Shown: one piece after another, positions 27,492 through 37,437 of the stretch
Position numbering within the stretch: the stretch's first letter is position 1
Layout: every line of letters starts with the position of its first letter
NCBI RefSeq assembly: GCF_020092905.1
Contig: NZ_JAGSGB010000002.1
Location: 1,218,501-1,282,500 of the forward strand
Origin: Pacificimonas aurantium
GTDB lineage: Bacteria; Pseudomonadota; Alphaproteobacteria; Sphingomonadales; Sphingomonadaceae
Direction: 5' to 3'
Length of the DNA: 64,000 bases
The notes under the pieces: model-generated
The model's input: the letters and a program-made list of their open reading frames with translations, nothing else
Told to the model about the DNA's origin: nothing
Database searches by the model: none
Translations under genes and position numbers: made by a program

Positions 27492-30473
27492 TTAGAAGCG
27501 GAGCTTCGCCGTCACGCCGTAACGGCGACCAATCGCGTCGTAAGTCGACGGATAGGTGTTACCGCTGTTGTAGGCCGTCGAACCGATGTCCGAGCCAACG
27601 ATCGGCGGCTTCTTGTCGAACAGGTTCTGCACCGTGAAGGTCAGCGTGACCGGCTCAACCGCATACTGCATCGACAGGTCGAAGTAGCTGAACGAGTCGA
27701 TCTGCGTGAAGTCCACGTCGCCAAACAGCGGGGAGTTGCCGACAAAGGCTTCGCCGTTTTCAGCGATATCACGCGGTTCCTGCTCGACGCCGTCGAGGAA
27801 GCGCCACAGCAGCGAGGCGTTCAGGCTCTCGCCGAAGAACAGCGTCGTGCGCTGGTTGAACACGAACTCCGGCTGGATCGAGCCACAGTTCACCGAGTAG
27901 AATCCGACGCAATCGCGGAACTGAGCGTCCGGGGTGGACTGGAACTCGTTCTTGAACGTCCAGGTTCCCGTGAAGCTGAGGCCCAGGCCGACCGTATCGG
28001 TCAGCTGAGAATCATAGTTCACCGTAGCATCGATACCATCCGTCTTGAGCGTACCAAGGTTCGACTGTTGCAGGATCACACCGGGGGTAGAATCCGGCGA
28101 ACCGTCGAGACCGCCCGTGAACGGGTTACGCTCGATGAGCTGACAGAAATCGTTGGTCGAGTAGTTCAGATCGCCACCGAAGTAACAGCCCTGAATGATA
28201 TCACCAACAGTCGGAGACGAGATCGCGTCGGTGATCTCGATGTTGAAGTAATCGACCGTCAGGGCCAGGCCGGGGACGAATTCCGGCTGCAGCAGCAGAC
28301 CGACCGACCAGGTGGTGGCCTCTTCCGTACCGAGGTCCGGATTACCGCCCGTGGTGATGTTGATCTGACCCGCCGCCGGAGCGAGAATGCCGCCGGCGTT
28401 CACAACCGCTGCCGGAGCGCCCTGAGCGATACAGAGAGCTGCGAGAGCAGAGTCGTTGACCGGGGCGTCGAGCTGACAGGGGTCGTTGGCCAGGTTGTCA
28501 AGGCCGGTAACGACCGGAAGGAAGAGTTCACCGATGTTCGGTGCACGGGCTGCCTTCTGGAAGTTACCACGAACCGTCGCGCCGTAGAACGGCGTCCAGG
28601 AACCACCGGCTTTCCAGGTGAATTCCGTGCCAGCGGTCGAGTAGTCGGAGTAACGAGCACCCAGTTCGAGGGTCAGTTCCTCGAAGCCAGGCGTTCCGGC
28701 CAGCAGCGGAATGTAAAGCTCACCATAAAGGTCCTTCACATCGTAGCTGCCGTCGACGTCCGGTGCGGCGCCGCCGCCACCGACGACTTCACCCGGGGTC
28801 TGCGAGGCTTCGTCGGAGATACGAGTTGCCGTGAACTCGCGGTACTCGGCACCGATGGCGAAGGCGATCGGCTCTTCGGCGACACGGAAGTCGCCAAAGT
28901 CGCCCGTGATGGACGCGTTGACCGTCTTGATCGTCGCCTGGTTGATCACCTGCTGGGTCAGACCGAACACATAGTCCGCACCGTCCGCGTTCAGAGAACC
29001 GCCAGGACCAAAGATGTCGAGCGGAATACAACCGCCGCTCTGGTCGATACACTGCGCCCCGCCGGATCCATCGGGAATGGCCAGGAGAGCGGGCTGCAGA
29101 CGCGAGAAGCGAGCAAAGCCGCCCTGGCGCTGGATACGCTCGGACTCACCGTAGGTGCCGTAGATATCCCAGGAGATATTGTCGGTGATGTCACCACGGA
29201 AACCCGCGACATAGTTGAACAGCGTCGTCGTGAAGTCGGAATTACGCGTACCGGCTTCGACTGTACGGCGGCGAACCTGGGTGTCGAATTCGACATAGTC
29301 CGGGTTCGTGGAACCATCGGCGAGCGTCGGACCGAATTCGGTCGAACGACCGGCGGCACATTCCGCAGCGGTCAGGCCGAGACCTTCGCAGAAGGCATCG
29401 ACAAGGCCGTCGCCGAGGAACGGGTTGTTGAGGTTCAGGCGGTACGTGTTGAAGAAGGAGCCGCCCGGCGCGATGATCGTGCTGACGGTCTGCTTCGAGA
29501 ACGCACCCTGCGTGTAGAACTCAACTTCCGGAACCAGCTCGTAACGCGCGCTACCGAAGATGTTGAACCGATCGAACGGCGTCTGGAAGATGTTGAACGG
29601 GTTGAAGTTGAACAGCGTCAGATCGTTGGTAAAGCCACGATCCTGCGTGATCTGGCCAGCACCACCCGGAACCGGCCCGACGATCACGGCCGGAACGGCG
29701 TTCGACGAACCAGACGCTTCACCCGAGAAGGACCCGACGTTGAATTCGGAGAAGTCGCGGTCACCCTGATAAACAGGATCCTGCTTCTGGTAGCCGATGG
29801 AGAAGACGGCGTTACCGCGACCATCGTCGAAATTCGCACCGATGGTGCCTTCGAGACGGTAGGTCTTGGCGTCACCCTCTTCAGCGATCTGCATGTTGCC
29901 GACCAGCTCGGCGCCCTCGAAATCGTCCTTCGTGATGAAGTTCACGACACCCGCCACGGCGTCGGCACCGTAGGTCGTCGTCGCACCGCCGGTCAGGATG
30001 TCGGTACGCTCGATCACCGCGAGCGGAATGGAGTTAAGGTCGACGCGGCCCGTCGTGTCGGCCGGCACGAAGCGGCGGCCGTCGAGAAGGACCAGGTTAC
30101 GCACGGAGCCGAGACCGCGCAGGTTGACGAACGACGCACCGCCGTTGCCGTTGTTGACCGCGGAGCCGATGCTCGGAACCGCGCCCGGAAGTTCGCGGAT
30201 GAACTGCTCGGCGGTGTTGGTCTGGCGGTAGGCCAGCTCTTCTTCGCCGATCACGGTGACCGGGCTGGTCAGCTCGAGGTTCGGATTCGAAATGCGCGAA
30301 CCCGTAACGACGATGACGTCGCGGGTAACAGGAGCGTCGCTAAGTGCGTCGGGTGCGGTGGTGATGGTCTCATCCTCACCCGCGTCCTGCGCAAGCGCCG
30401 GAGCGACGACAGCCGTCGCCGCGACCAGCGCGGTACTCGTGCGGAGAGCCGCACGGAAGATTGATTTGGTCAC
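27492..30473 (-). CDS. TonB-dependent receptor
   Basis: The 993-residue outer-membrane transporter begins with a signal peptide (residues 1-29, ending APALAQ). The TonB box-like DVIVVTGSRI near residue 52 is followed by the plug domain (about 60-180: LTSPVTVIGEEELAYRQTN, GASFVNLRGLGSVRNLVLLD, ATTTYGADAVAGVVNFITK). A 22-stranded barrel then runs to the C-terminal aromatic (GVTAKLRF). There is no N-terminal STN signalling domain. Several barrel loops carry Cys pairs (EGLGLTAAEC and QCIDQSGGC). This large type, common in sphingomonads and Caulobacter, imports oligosaccharides, peptides or iron complexes, and the substrate cannot be told. The start is GTG with GAGGGA upstream. Its codon bias is strong, suggesting high expression. 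Confidence 0.94.
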   Translation of the reverse strand: MTKSIFRAALRTSTALVAATAVVAPALAQDAGEDETITTAPDALSDAPVTRDVIVVTGSRISNPNLELTSPVTVIGEEELAYRQTNTAEQFIRELPGAVPSIGSAVNNGNGGASFVNLRGLGSVRNLVLLDGRRFVPADTTGRVDLNSIPLAVIERTDILTGGATTTYGADAVAGVVNFITKDDFEGAELVGNMQIAEEGDAKTYRLEGTIGANFDDGRGNAVFSIGYQKQDPVYQGDRDFSEFNVGSFSGEASGSSNAVPAVIVGPVPGGAGQITQDRGFTNDLTLFNFNPFNIFQTPFDRFNIFGSARYELVPEVEFYTQGAFSKQTVSTIIAPGGSFFNTYRLNLNNPFLGDGLVDAFCEGLGLTAAECAAGRSTEFGPTLADGSTNPDYVEFDTQVRRRTVEAGTRNSDFTTTLFNYVAGFRGDITDNISWDIYGTYGESERIQRQGGFARFSRLQPALLAIPDGSGGAQCIDQSGGCIPLDIFGPGGSLNADGADYVFGLTQQVINQATIKTVNASITGDFGDFRVAEEPIAFAIGAEYREFTATRISDEASQTPGEVVGGGGAAPDVDGSYDVKDLYGELYIPLLAGTPGFEELTLELGARYSDYSTAGTEFTWKAGGSWTPFYGATVRGNFQKAARAPNIGELFLPVVTGLDNLANDPCQLDAPVNDSALAALCIAQGAPAAVVNAGGILAPAAGQINITTGGNPDLGTEEATTWSVGLLLQPEFVPGLALTVDYFNIEITDAISSPTVGDIIQGCYFGGDLNYSTNDFCQLIERNPFTGGLDGSPDSTPGVILQQSNLGTLKTDGIDATVNYDSQLTDTVGLGLSFTGTWTFKNEFQSTPDAQFRDCVGFYSVNCGSIQPEFVFNQRTTLFFGESLNASLLWRFLDGVEQEPRDIAENGEAFVGNSPLFGDVDFTQIDSFSYFDLSMQYAVEPVTLTFTVQNLFDKKPPIVGSDIGSTAYNSGNTYPSTYDAIGRRYGVTAKLRF

Positions 30474-30718
30474 GTCCCAATCCCTCTCTTAAGATCTTGA
30501 ACTGCCTGCGCCCCTCAGGCCGAGAGAACCTGCTCTCTCTTTGGCTGGAAAACTTCCCCCTCCGACAAAAGAAGCGCAATCCCTGTGCCGATATCGGCAT
30601 GGCTGGGCATGTAGATGTCGTTTCGTGAAGCTGTAAAGCGCTCGTCACAATGGAATGGCCTATGGGCGTCACACTGTGTTCTGGTAGCAACAGTGCCGGA
30701 ACGAGCCCGGCCAATGGC

Positions 30719-31693
30719 CTATTGTTGCGCGAGCAGCATAGCCGGATCGAAGCGCACGCCGTTCCACCACAGCCCCCAGTGTAGGTGAGGACCGGTGGCA
30801 CGTCCGCTTTGTCCAACCCTGCCGATGAGCTGACCCCGCTCGACCTCCTCGCCTGTTTCGACACCAAGGTCGGACAGGTGCAGGAAAGCCGAGTAGAGCC
30901 CCAGGCCGTGATCGAGGATGATGAGGTTCCCCTCATAGGAATAGCCGGGGCCCGCCAGCACGATCGTCCCGCTGGCGGGAGCCACGACGGGGTCACCTAT
31001 CCCTCCGGCGAAATCGGTCCCGGAATGAGGACTGCGCGCGACATCGCCGTAAAAACGCTGGGCGCCGAAGACGCTGGTAATCTCCCCGGCCACTGGCCTG
31101 ATGAAATCTTCCGTCCAGCCATCATGCTTGCCGGGAGTGGCGCGAGCCTCCCGGATCTTACGGAGCTCGCGGGCCCGGCGGCGCTCGAAAGCAGGATCGG
31201 CTTCGAGAGCCGTGGTCGTCCTTGCCGGAAGGTGGCTCTCGGGAAAGTCCGTGGGGGCTAGAGCAAAGCTCTCGGTCAGCGTCTCCCCGTCCGCATAGCG
31301 AACGGTCAGTTCGGCCTTGAGCGAGTCGTCCCGGCCGAAAGCAATGAAAAAGCGGCCGTCGTCGAGGATAGGGACGGGTTCACCGTTCAGCTCGACAGTC
31401 CCGACCGAACCGCCACGAACTTCCCCTCTCGCCCAGCCGCCCTGGGCAAGGCGACCGGTCAAGTCGACGGCGCGTACTTCGTCCGTCTGCACGTCTGCAG
31501 CTTTGGCTGTGCTAGCCTCGCCCCTCGACGAGTTGGACGTCTCCGCCCTTTGGGCGGGTCGCCGGGGCTCAGATTGGACGGCGGCCCCGGAACTCTCCGC
31601 GTCTCCATCGGAGCGCGCCGACTCCGGCGCATCCCCGCAACCGGCCAGGGTGAATGCCAGCGCGGCGGGGACTACGCGAAAAGCCGACCTCAA
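30719..31693 (-). CDS. M23 family metallopeptidase lipoprotein (LytM domain)
   Basis: The 324-residue murein endopeptidase-like lipoprotein starts at TTG 31693, giving MRSAFRVVPAALAFTLAGC with Cys19 as the lipobox residue. The frame is open further upstream but not conserved. After an acidic low-complexity linker come a beta domain with LTVRYADGETLTESF and the C-terminal LytM domain. That domain has HSGTDFAGGIGDPVVAPASG (zinc ligands H and D) and GPHLHWGLWW (H303 and H305). It probably cleaves or regulates peptidoglycan crosslinks at the outer membrane. The TTG overlaps the stop of the upstream DUF2093 gene as TTGA, which supports this start. Confidence 0.88.
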   Translation of the reverse strand: MRSAFRVVPAALAFTLAGCGDAPESARSDGDAESSGAAVQSEPRRPAQRAETSNSSRGEASTAKAADVQTDEVRAVDLTGRLAQGGWARGEVRGGSVGTVELNGEPVPILDDGRFFIAFGRDDSLKAELTVRYADGETLTESFALAPTDFPESHLPARTTTALEADPAFERRRARELRKIREARATPGKHDGWTEDFIRPVAGEITSVFGAQRFYGDVARSPHSGTDFAGGIGDPVVAPASGTIVLAGPGYSYEGNLIILDHGLGLYSAFLHLSDLGVETGEEVERGQLIGRVGQSGRATGPHLHWGLWWNGVRFDPAMLLAQQ

Positions 31694-31908
31694 AGGTCTC
31701 CCCGCTGGCGCGCTTCGGCATAGCGGACATTCGCGGTCTCGGCATTCTTGTAAGCTTCCTGAAGCTCGTGGCTCCAGTAACGCAGATCTGCGAGCGGGAT
31801 CTTCTCCCCGCTTACGGCACAGAATACATGATCGCCAGCGGACACCACGCGAAAGCTGCCAGACTGGTAGTCGAGGCGCGCGAGCCGGTCTTTTCCGAGT
31901 TTCAGCAT
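31690..31908 (-). CDS. DUF2093 family protein
   Basis: The 72-residue cytoplasmic protein matches the DUF2093 pattern, found mainly in alphaproteobacteria. It opens with LDYQSGSFRVVSAGDHVFCA and continues with SGEKIPLADLRYWSHELQEA, then YKNAETANVRY. One Cys is retained in HVFCAVSG. No function is known. In alphaproteobacteria it often lies between xseA and M23 or purD genes, exactly as here: xseA ends 41 bases downstream of its start in plus coordinates, and the M23 lipoprotein gene overlaps its stop. The ATG at 31908 is the only credible start. Confidence 0.9.
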   Translation of the reverse strand: MLKLGKDRLARLDYQSGSFRVVSAGDHVFCAVSGEKIPLADLRYWSHELQEAYKNAETANVRYAEARQRGDL

Positions 31909-31949
31909 GCAAACGATTTAGGCATGCCCGGCGGCGCGCTCAACCAAAG

Positions 31950-33365
31950 TTAGAAAAGTTGCCGCTGACCGCCGGACGGCAACGGCTTGGCCGGCGCTTT
32001 CTTCCTGCCTTTTGCCGAACCGCGAACAACATCCACGTCTCCGTCGGAGAAGGACAGCTTCAGTCCCTGCGCCTTACCCGCGGCGGCCGCCGACGGGACC
32101 ACATCCCCGGAGGCATCCCTGACGAGCGCAAACCCGCGGGAGAGCGGCGCCTTCGGATCGAGCGAGGCGAACAGCCTGACGAGATCTTCGAGCCTGCGCA
32201 CCGCTCGCCTCTCTGCGGTGTCGAGTAGATGCGGAGACAGGCGGCCTCCAAGACGGCGATAGTCTGCGCTCGCCGCCTTTACCGCTGTCATGCCGGAAGA
32301 CCGGAGACGCTCGGAGAGCATGGAGAGCCGCTCGGCCCTAAGTGCGAATATTTCTCGCGGCGCGGGAAGGCGCGCTGCCAGGTCGTCCAGCCGCTGCTGC
32401 CGCATTTCCACAAACTGTCCCGGATCGCCGAGCCGAGCCGCCAGCATCTGCCCCCGCTCGGTCCGCCGGGCTAGCCCCGCCAAGACGCCGCCTTCCAAGC
32501 GCGCCGCCTGGTCGGCCAGCCACGCCCCCAGTTCCGCACGAACCGGAACCGCGCGCTCCGCCGCCGCGGAAGGCGTAGGCGCGCGGTGGTCGGCGGCAAA
32601 GTCGCAAAGCGTCGTATCGGTTTCATGCCCGACTGCGCTGATGGTCGGTATGGCACTTGCGGAGACCGCCCGCACCACAACCTCTTCGTTGAAGGCCCAC
32701 AAATCCTCGATTGATCCGCCGCCCCGCGCGACAATGATCAGGTCCGGCCGCTGTGTCTCGGCCAAGGCGTTGAAGCCCGCGATCCCGGCAGCGATCTCGG
32801 CCGCAGCGCCCTCCCCCTGTACCCTGACGGGCCACAGAAGAACGTCGCGGGGGAAGCGCTCCGAAAGCCTGTGCATCATGTCGCGAATCACCGCCCCGGT
32901 CGGCGACGTCACAATGCCGATGCGCTGCGGAATGAACGGCAGGCGACGCTTTCTTTCCGAAGCGAAAAGGCCCTCGGCGGCAAGGGCCGCGCGGCGCTTT
33001 TCGAGTAGCGCCATGAGGGCGCCCGCCCCGGCGACCTTCATCCTGTTCACGACGATCTGATATTTCGATCGGCCGGGATAGGTGGTGACACGCCCTTCCG
33101 CGATCACGTCCAGCCCATCTTCCGGGTCGAAGTCGAGCGAGGCTCGGCCCGAGCGCCACATCACCGCATCGATGCAGGCATTCTCATCCTTCAACGTGAA
33201 ATAGGCGTGGCCCGAGGCGGGCACTTTCCAACCAGAAATCTCTCCGCGCAGCCGCACATGGCCAAAGCGGTCCTCGACGGCACGCTTCAGCTCGGTCGAC
33301 AATTCCCCGACCGTGAATTCATAGGCGTTTGAAGGCCCCTCGGCTGGTGGTGCATCGCTTGCCAT
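31950..33365 (-). CDS. xseA: Exodeoxyribonuclease VII large subunit
   Basis: The 471-residue catalytic subunit of ExoVII degrades single-stranded DNA to oligonucleotides and needs the small subunit XseB (not in this window). The N-terminal OB domain (about 10-105) has [18 protein letters not shown] and [20 protein letters not shown]. The catalytic region (about 125-330) has [36 protein letters not shown] and [22 protein letters not shown] split across it. A coiled coil and a C-terminal [12 protein letters not shown] segment follow. Length is slightly above E. coli XseA. It is divergent from purD with only 44 bases between start codons. Confidence 0.96.
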   Translation of the reverse strand: MASDAPPAEGPSNAYEFTVGELSTELKRAVEDRFGHVRLRGEISGWKVPASGHAYFTLKDENACIDAVMWRSGRASLDFDPEDGLDVIAEGRVTTYPGRSKYQIVVNRMKVAGAGALMALLEKRRAALAAEGLFASERKRRLPFIPQRIGIVTSPTGAVIRDMMHRLSERFPRDVLLWPVRVQGEGAAAEIAAGIAGFNALAETQRPDLIIVARGGGSIEDLWAFNEEVVVRAVSASAIPTISAVGHETDTTLCDFAADHRAPTPSAAAERAVPVRAELGAWLADQAARLEGGVLAGLARRTERGQMLAARLGDPGQFVEMRQQRLDDLAARLPAPREIFALRAERLSMLSERLRSSGMTAVKAASADYRRLGGRLSPHLLDTAERRAVRRLEDLVRLFASLDPKAPLSRGFALVRDASGDVVPSAAAAGKAQGLKLSFSDGDVDVVRGSAKGRKKAPAKPLPSGGQRQLF

Positions 33366-33409
33366 CGTTCGGTTGTTATGGAGGCGGCAGGCAGGCTACA
33401 AGCCGCGCC

Positions 33410-34669
33410 ATGAACCTATTGCTGATCGGCGGCGGCGGCCGCGAACATGCGCTCGCCTGGAAATTGGCGCAATCCCCTCTCCTTACCAAGCTGTTCGCAG
33501 CCCCGGGAAATCCCGGGATTGCGGAACATGCCGAATGCACAGACCTCGACATTTCCGATCATCGCGCCGTCATCGAATTTTGCGGCAGGCACGACGTGGA
33601 ACTCGTCGTCGTGGGCCCGGAACAGCCGCTCGTCGATGGGCTGGCGGACAGTTTGAAGCGGGCGGGCATTCGCTGCTTTGGACCTTCGGCTGCAGCAGCC
33701 CGGCTGGAAGGGTCGAAGGGTTTTACGAAGGATCTGTGTGCCAAGTACGACATTCCGACTGCTGCCTATGGCCGCTTTACGGATGCCGCCGCCGCCAAGG
33801 CCTTCCTCGACGGACGGTCACCCCCCTTCGTGATCAAGGCCGACGGGCTCGCGGCCGGGAAAGGAGTGGTGATCGCAGAGGACCGCGCCGCCGCGGATGC
33901 AGCACTCGACGACATGTTCGGTGGTGCGTTCGGCGGGTCCGGCGCGGAAGTCGTGATAGAGGAATTCCTCGAGGGGGAGGAGGCAAGCCTGTTCGCGCTC
34001 TGCGACGGAAAGACGGTCGTCCCGCTGGCAGGCGCTCAAGACCACAAACGGGTGGGCGACGGCGATACGGGTCCGAATACGGGGGGAATGGGCGCTTATT
34101 CCCCGGCGCCCATATTGGACGACGCGATGACCGCCCGCGTGATGCGCGACATTGTCGAGCCTACGGCGCGAGCCATGGCTGCCGAAGGCGCGCCCTATGT
34201 GGGGGTCTTATATGCCGGGCTGATGATCGGTCCCGATGGCCCCCAGCTTATCGAGTATAATTGCCGTTTCGGCGATCCCGAATGCCAAGTGCTGATGAAG
34301 CGCATGGATTCGGACCTTCTGCCGGCGCTGGTCGCCGTCTGTGACGGGACGCTCGCCGATATCTCGGTCGCCTGGCGCAGCGAGAGTGCGCTGACCGTCG
34401 TCATGGCCGCAGAGGGCTACCCTGGCACACCCAAAAAGGGCGGTGAGATTCGGGGGCTTGATACTGCGGAGGCGTCAGGCGCGACAATATTCCATGCCGG
34501 CACGAAGGTGGCAGACGGAAAACTGGTCGCGAATGGCGGACGGGTTCTCAACGTCACGGCCACGGGGCCGTCGCTGAAAGTCGCCGCGGATACAGCCTAC
34601 AAGGCCTGCGCTGCCATCCAGTGGGAAGACGGATTCTATCGCCGCGACATCGGCCACCGCGCCCTCTGA
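33410..34669 (+). CDS. purD: Phosphoribosylamine-glycine ligase
   Basis: The 419-residue ATP-grasp enzyme catalyses the second step of de novo purine synthesis, joining glycine to phosphoribosylamine. It has the N-terminal glycine loop [19 protein letters not shown], then APGNPGI, the [15 protein letters not shown] segment, the ATP-grasp lid [17 protein letters not shown], and the C-terminal active-site motif [14 protein letters not shown]. The length is normal. The ATG at 33410 starts directly at [10 protein letters not shown] and replaces an earlier in-frame codon that overlaps the divergent xseA gene. Confidence 0.97.
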   Translation: MNLLLIGGGGREHALAWKLAQSPLLTKLFAAPGNPGIAEHAECTDLDISDHRAVIEFCGRHDVELVVVGPEQPLVDGLADSLKRAGIRCFGPSAAAARLEGSKGFTKDLCAKYDIPTAAYGRFTDAAAAKAFLDGRSPPFVIKADGLAAGKGVVIAEDRAAADAALDDMFGGAFGGSGAEVVIEEFLEGEEASLFALCDGKTVVPLAGAQDHKRVGDGDTGPNTGGMGAYSPAPILDDAMTARVMRDIVEPTARAMAAEGAPYVGVLYAGLMIGPDGPQLIEYNCRFGDPECQVLMKRMDSDLLPALVAVCDGTLADISVAWRSESALTVVMAAEGYPGTPKKGGEIRGLDTAEASGATIFHAGTKVADGKLVANGGRVLNVTATGPSLKVAADTAYKACAAIQWEDGFYRRDIGHRAL

Positions 34670-34682
34670 CGGTCAAGGCGGA

Positions 34683-35513
34683 TCAGTTTCGGCTTGCCGC
34701 CATCGCCCATCCGACCGTTCCGACCAGGGCCTTCGCGCCGGTTCGAACGGCAAGCCGCTCGCCGGGCCGAAAGTGAATGCCGTGAATGTCCTCTGCCCAA
34801 CCGGGCAGAAGATCCGAACCCGCCCGCATGATGAGCGACAGGGCGGGCTGAAGCGCAGGATTCCCGGCCCGGTGTTCGAGCAGGAAACGGCGCACTTCGC
34901 GGGTTCTCCGGTCGGCAGCCAGATCGCCTCGGATGTCCCGCAGGAAGGCCTGGGCCTCGCCTTCGCTGGCGGGCACATCGCGGCCGCCGAGCCGTTCGGC
35001 GACGACCACATTTTCAGCGAAATAGCGGTCCGCCTCGCTGGAAGAAACGCGCCCCCGATACCGACGGTAGGCCGCCAGAAAGCTGCTCAGCTCAGTGATG
35101 TGAACCCAGTTCACAAGGACCGGGTCGTGGGCGCTGTACGATGTGCCGTCCGGCAAGGTTCCCCGCACCATTCGATGCACCTTCAGAACACGTGCGATGG
35201 CGGCATCGGCATCCTCCTGACGCCCATATGTGGTGGCCGCGATGAACCGGGCGGTACGCCGCAGGCGGCCGAGCATATCTTCACGAAAATTGGAATGGTC
35301 CCACACGCCGGCGAGCGCGCGCGGATGGAGCATCTGCAACAGCAGCGCCGAAACACCGCCGATCATCATGGCTGCCACATGGCCGTGAATCCGGCGAGAC
35401 ACGGCATCCGCCGCGAACAGACCGGGGCCCGGCTCGAAACTGTCGCTGCCGTCGGAAGCCGGAGCGAACATGGTACGGATTTCCGAGCCTATCGCCCGGG
35501 CAAGAGGATTCAT
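34683..35513 (-). CDS. MpaB-like oxygenase (DUF2236) family protein
   Basis: The 276-residue protein has the DUF2236 pattern: ALLLQMLHPRALAGVWDHSN, then RTARFIAATTYG, VHRMVRGTLPDG and YSAHDPVLVNWVHITE. The three His residues in HPRA, H(R) and HI(T) positions plus surrounding Arg are those proposed to hold a b-type haem in latex-clearing protein and MpaB relatives. Members are haem oxygenases or oxygenase-like proteins; the substrate is unknown. The ATG at 35513 gives MNPLARAIGSEIRTMF. An in-frame codon at 35603 adds a non-conserved extension. It is convergent with purD. Confidence 0.88.
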   Translation of the reverse strand: MNPLARAIGSEIRTMFAPASDGSDSFEPGPGLFAADAVSRRIHGHVAAMMIGGVSALLLQMLHPRALAGVWDHSNFREDMLGRLRRTARFIAATTYGRQEDADAAIARVLKVHRMVRGTLPDGTSYSAHDPVLVNWVHITELSSFLAAYRRYRGRVSSSEADRYFAENVVVAERLGGRDVPASEGEAQAFLRDIRGDLAADRRTREVRRFLLEHRAGNPALQPALSLIMRAGSDLLPGWAEDIHGIHFRPGERLAVRTGAKALVGTVGWAMAASRN

Positions 35514-35647
35514 GGTACATACCCTAACGCTTAAGGCGAGGCCGCGGACAAGCGACCAAATGTCCCTTCCACCCCCTTCATTTTGCGCACCTTCCCTTCT
35601 CAACGTGCAAATGCCACACAGGCCGCCAACGAATGAGGGAGGCGCCC

Positions 35648-36721
35648 ATGACAGATAAACAAGCGCAATTCGCAGGCACGCAGGAAGTGCGCGAGGCTCA
35701 CCGGTTCGACGAGAAACGGCTCGCCAACTGGATGGAGACGAACGTCGAGGGATATGAAGGTCCGCTGACGGTCGAACAGTTCAAGGGCGGCCAATCGAAC
35801 CCGACTTACAAGCTGCTGACCCCGAAGAAGAATTATGTCCTGCGCCGAAAGCCGCCGGGCAAGCTGCTGAAATCCGCGCACGCGGTCGACCGCGAATATA
35901 AGGTGATCACCGCGCTTCATGCCCAGGGCTTCCCGGTCGCGCGTACCTATGGACTGTGCACCGACGAGGAGGTCATCGGCACCTGGTTCTACATCATGGA
36001 CTGCGTCGACGGCCGCATCTTCTGGGACACGACCTTCCCGGAGATCGATAAGGAAGAACGCGGCGCCTATTTCGACGCGATGAACGCCACGATCGCCAAG
36101 CTTCACAGTTTCGATCCAGACGCGATCTGCCTCGGCGATTTCGGAAAGAAGGAAGACTATCTGGCGCGGCAGATCGGTCGTTGGAGCCGGCAGTATAAAG
36201 ATGATGCCGAGGCGGGCCGGTTCGAGGAAATGGACAAGCTGTGCGAATGGCTGCCCGCCAACATCCCGGATGAGGGACCGGCGCGCGTCGTTCATGGCGA
36301 CTATCGCTGCGACAACATGATCTTTCACCCCACCGAACCGCGGGTCATCGCCGTTCTAGACTGGGAACTCTCGACATTGGGCGACCCGCTCGCGGACTTC
36401 ACCTATCATCTGATGATGTACCGCATGCCTCCGACCGAAACGGCGGGCCTCGTGGGGCGCGACCTTAGCGAACTCGGCCTCCCGACCGAGCAGGAATATG
36501 TCGAAGCCTATATGAAACGCACCGGCATCGAGACCCTGCCCAACGTCGACTTCTACATGGCGTACAACATGTTCCGGCTCGCCGCGATCGTCCACGGCAT
36601 CCGCGGACGCTATCTGCGCGGCACCGCATCGAACAAGCATGCCGCCGCCATGGCAGAGAGGGTTCAGCCGCTTGCCAGCCTGGCCTGGGAGCAGGCGAAG
36701 AAGGCAGGAGCCACCGACTGA
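35648..36721 (+). CDS. Phosphotransferase family protein (APH-like, ACAD10/11 kinase type)
   Basis: The 357-residue protein has the aminoglycoside phosphotransferase fold. Motifs: the nucleotide-loop GGQSNPTYKL followed by YVLRRKPPGKLL with the ATP-binding Lys; the catalytic loop VVHGDYRCDNMIFHP; and the metal-binding VLDWELSTLGDPLADF. This exact style of motifs is found in the N-terminal kinase domain of ACAD10/ACAD11, which phosphorylates 4-hydroxyacyl-CoAs. Bacterial stand-alone members accompany acyl-CoA dehydrogenases, although none lies here. GAGGGAGGC before the ATG at 35648 decides the start. Its stop overlaps the next gene's ATG by one base. Confidence 0.9.
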   Translation: MTDKQAQFAGTQEVREAHRFDEKRLANWMETNVEGYEGPLTVEQFKGGQSNPTYKLLTPKKNYVLRRKPPGKLLKSAHAVDREYKVITALHAQGFPVARTYGLCTDEEVIGTWFYIMDCVDGRIFWDTTFPEIDKEERGAYFDAMNATIAKLHSFDPDAICLGDFGKKEDYLARQIGRWSRQYKDDAEAGRFEEMDKLCEWLPANIPDEGPARVVHGDYRCDNMIFHPTEPRVIAVLDWELSTLGDPLADFTYHLMMYRMPPTETAGLVGRDLSELGLPTEQEYVEAYMKRTGIETLPNVDFYMAYNMFRLAAIVHGIRGRYLRGTASNKHAAAMAERVQPLASLAWEQAKKAGATD

Positions 36722-37437
36722 TGACCCGGCGTCACGAAGCAGAAATTCCGGCGGGATCGGTCACGTCGAAAAGCCTGTTCGTGATGCCGGACGCCGATGC
36801 TCCCGTACCGGCGGTGCTGATCCTGCCGCAATGGAGCGGCCGGTCACCGGCGGAGGATAGCTTTGCGGAAAAGCTCGCTCAGCTTGGCTATGCCGGCATC
36901 GCCTGTGACCTCTATGGGGACGGCCGGCGCGGCACGAGCCAGGCCGAGAATCAGGCTCTCATGCAGGTTCTGCTGGACGACCGCGCGGAACTGCGCCGAC
37001 GGCTGCTTGACCTTATGGAAGCGGTAGGGGCCTCGCCCGACATCGACAGCGACCGGCTGGGTGTCGCCGGCTTCTGTTTCGGCGGACTTTGCGCCTTGGA
37101 TTTGGCACGGGCCGGCGCCGACATTCGCTGCGCCGCCAGCTTTCATGGCCTGTTCTCGCCGCCCGAGGGTTTGGACAAGCCGAAGATCAAGGCGACGATC
37201 GCAGTCTACCACGGGTGGGACGATCCCATGGTTCCGCCTTCCGATGTAACGTCGCTGGCAAAGGAGCTCAGCGACCGACAGGCGGACTGGTACCTGATGG
37301 GGTTCGGCCATGCCGTCCACGCCTTCACGAGGCCCGATGCAGGTGACGACACCTCAGCCGGCATAGCCTATGATGCGCATGCGGACCGCCGCAGCTGGCG
37401 AGACTTTACCGACCTGCTGGAGGACCGGCTTCAGTGA
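36721..37437 (+). CDS. Dienelactone hydrolase family protein
   Basis: The 238-residue cytoplasmic alpha/beta hydrolase has nucleophile elbow GFCFGG with Cys119 as the catalytic residue, as in true dienelactone hydrolase. It also has an N-terminal LILPQWSGRSPAEDSFAEKL, an Asp region GWDDPMVPPSDV and the His in GFGHAVHAFTRPDA. Classic members open dienelactones in chloroaromatic breakdown, but many serve other esters or lactones. The start codon overlaps the phosphotransferase stop by one base, and its own stop overlaps the next gene (GTGA), so the three are one coupled operon. Confidence 0.9.
   Translation: MTRRHEAEIPAGSVTSKSLFVMPDADAPVPAVLILPQWSGRSPAEDSFAEKLAQLGYAGIACDLYGDGRRGTSQAENQALMQVLLDDRAELRRRLLDLMEAVGASPDIDSDRLGVAGFCFGGLCALDLARAGADIRCAASFHGLFSPPEGLDKPKIKATIAVYHGWDDPMVPPSDVTSLAKELSDRQADWYLMGFGHAVHAFTRPDAGDDTSAGIAYDAHADRRSWRDFTDLLEDRLQ

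Noticed and set aside
28068..30464. Long plus-strand open frame (798 codons) opposite the TonB receptor
   Set aside because: It is the mirror of a strongly codon-biased gene. The product is low-complexity and rich in Arg, Val and Asp with no fold or motif, and the opposite strand encodes a clear receptor with signal peptide and C-terminal aromatic.
30474..30718. Small RNA or riboswitch upstream of the TonB receptor
   Set aside because: The 245 bases contain only a short ACACTGTGT palindrome and no extended stem or known riboswitch core, so I left it as an untranslated/promoter region.
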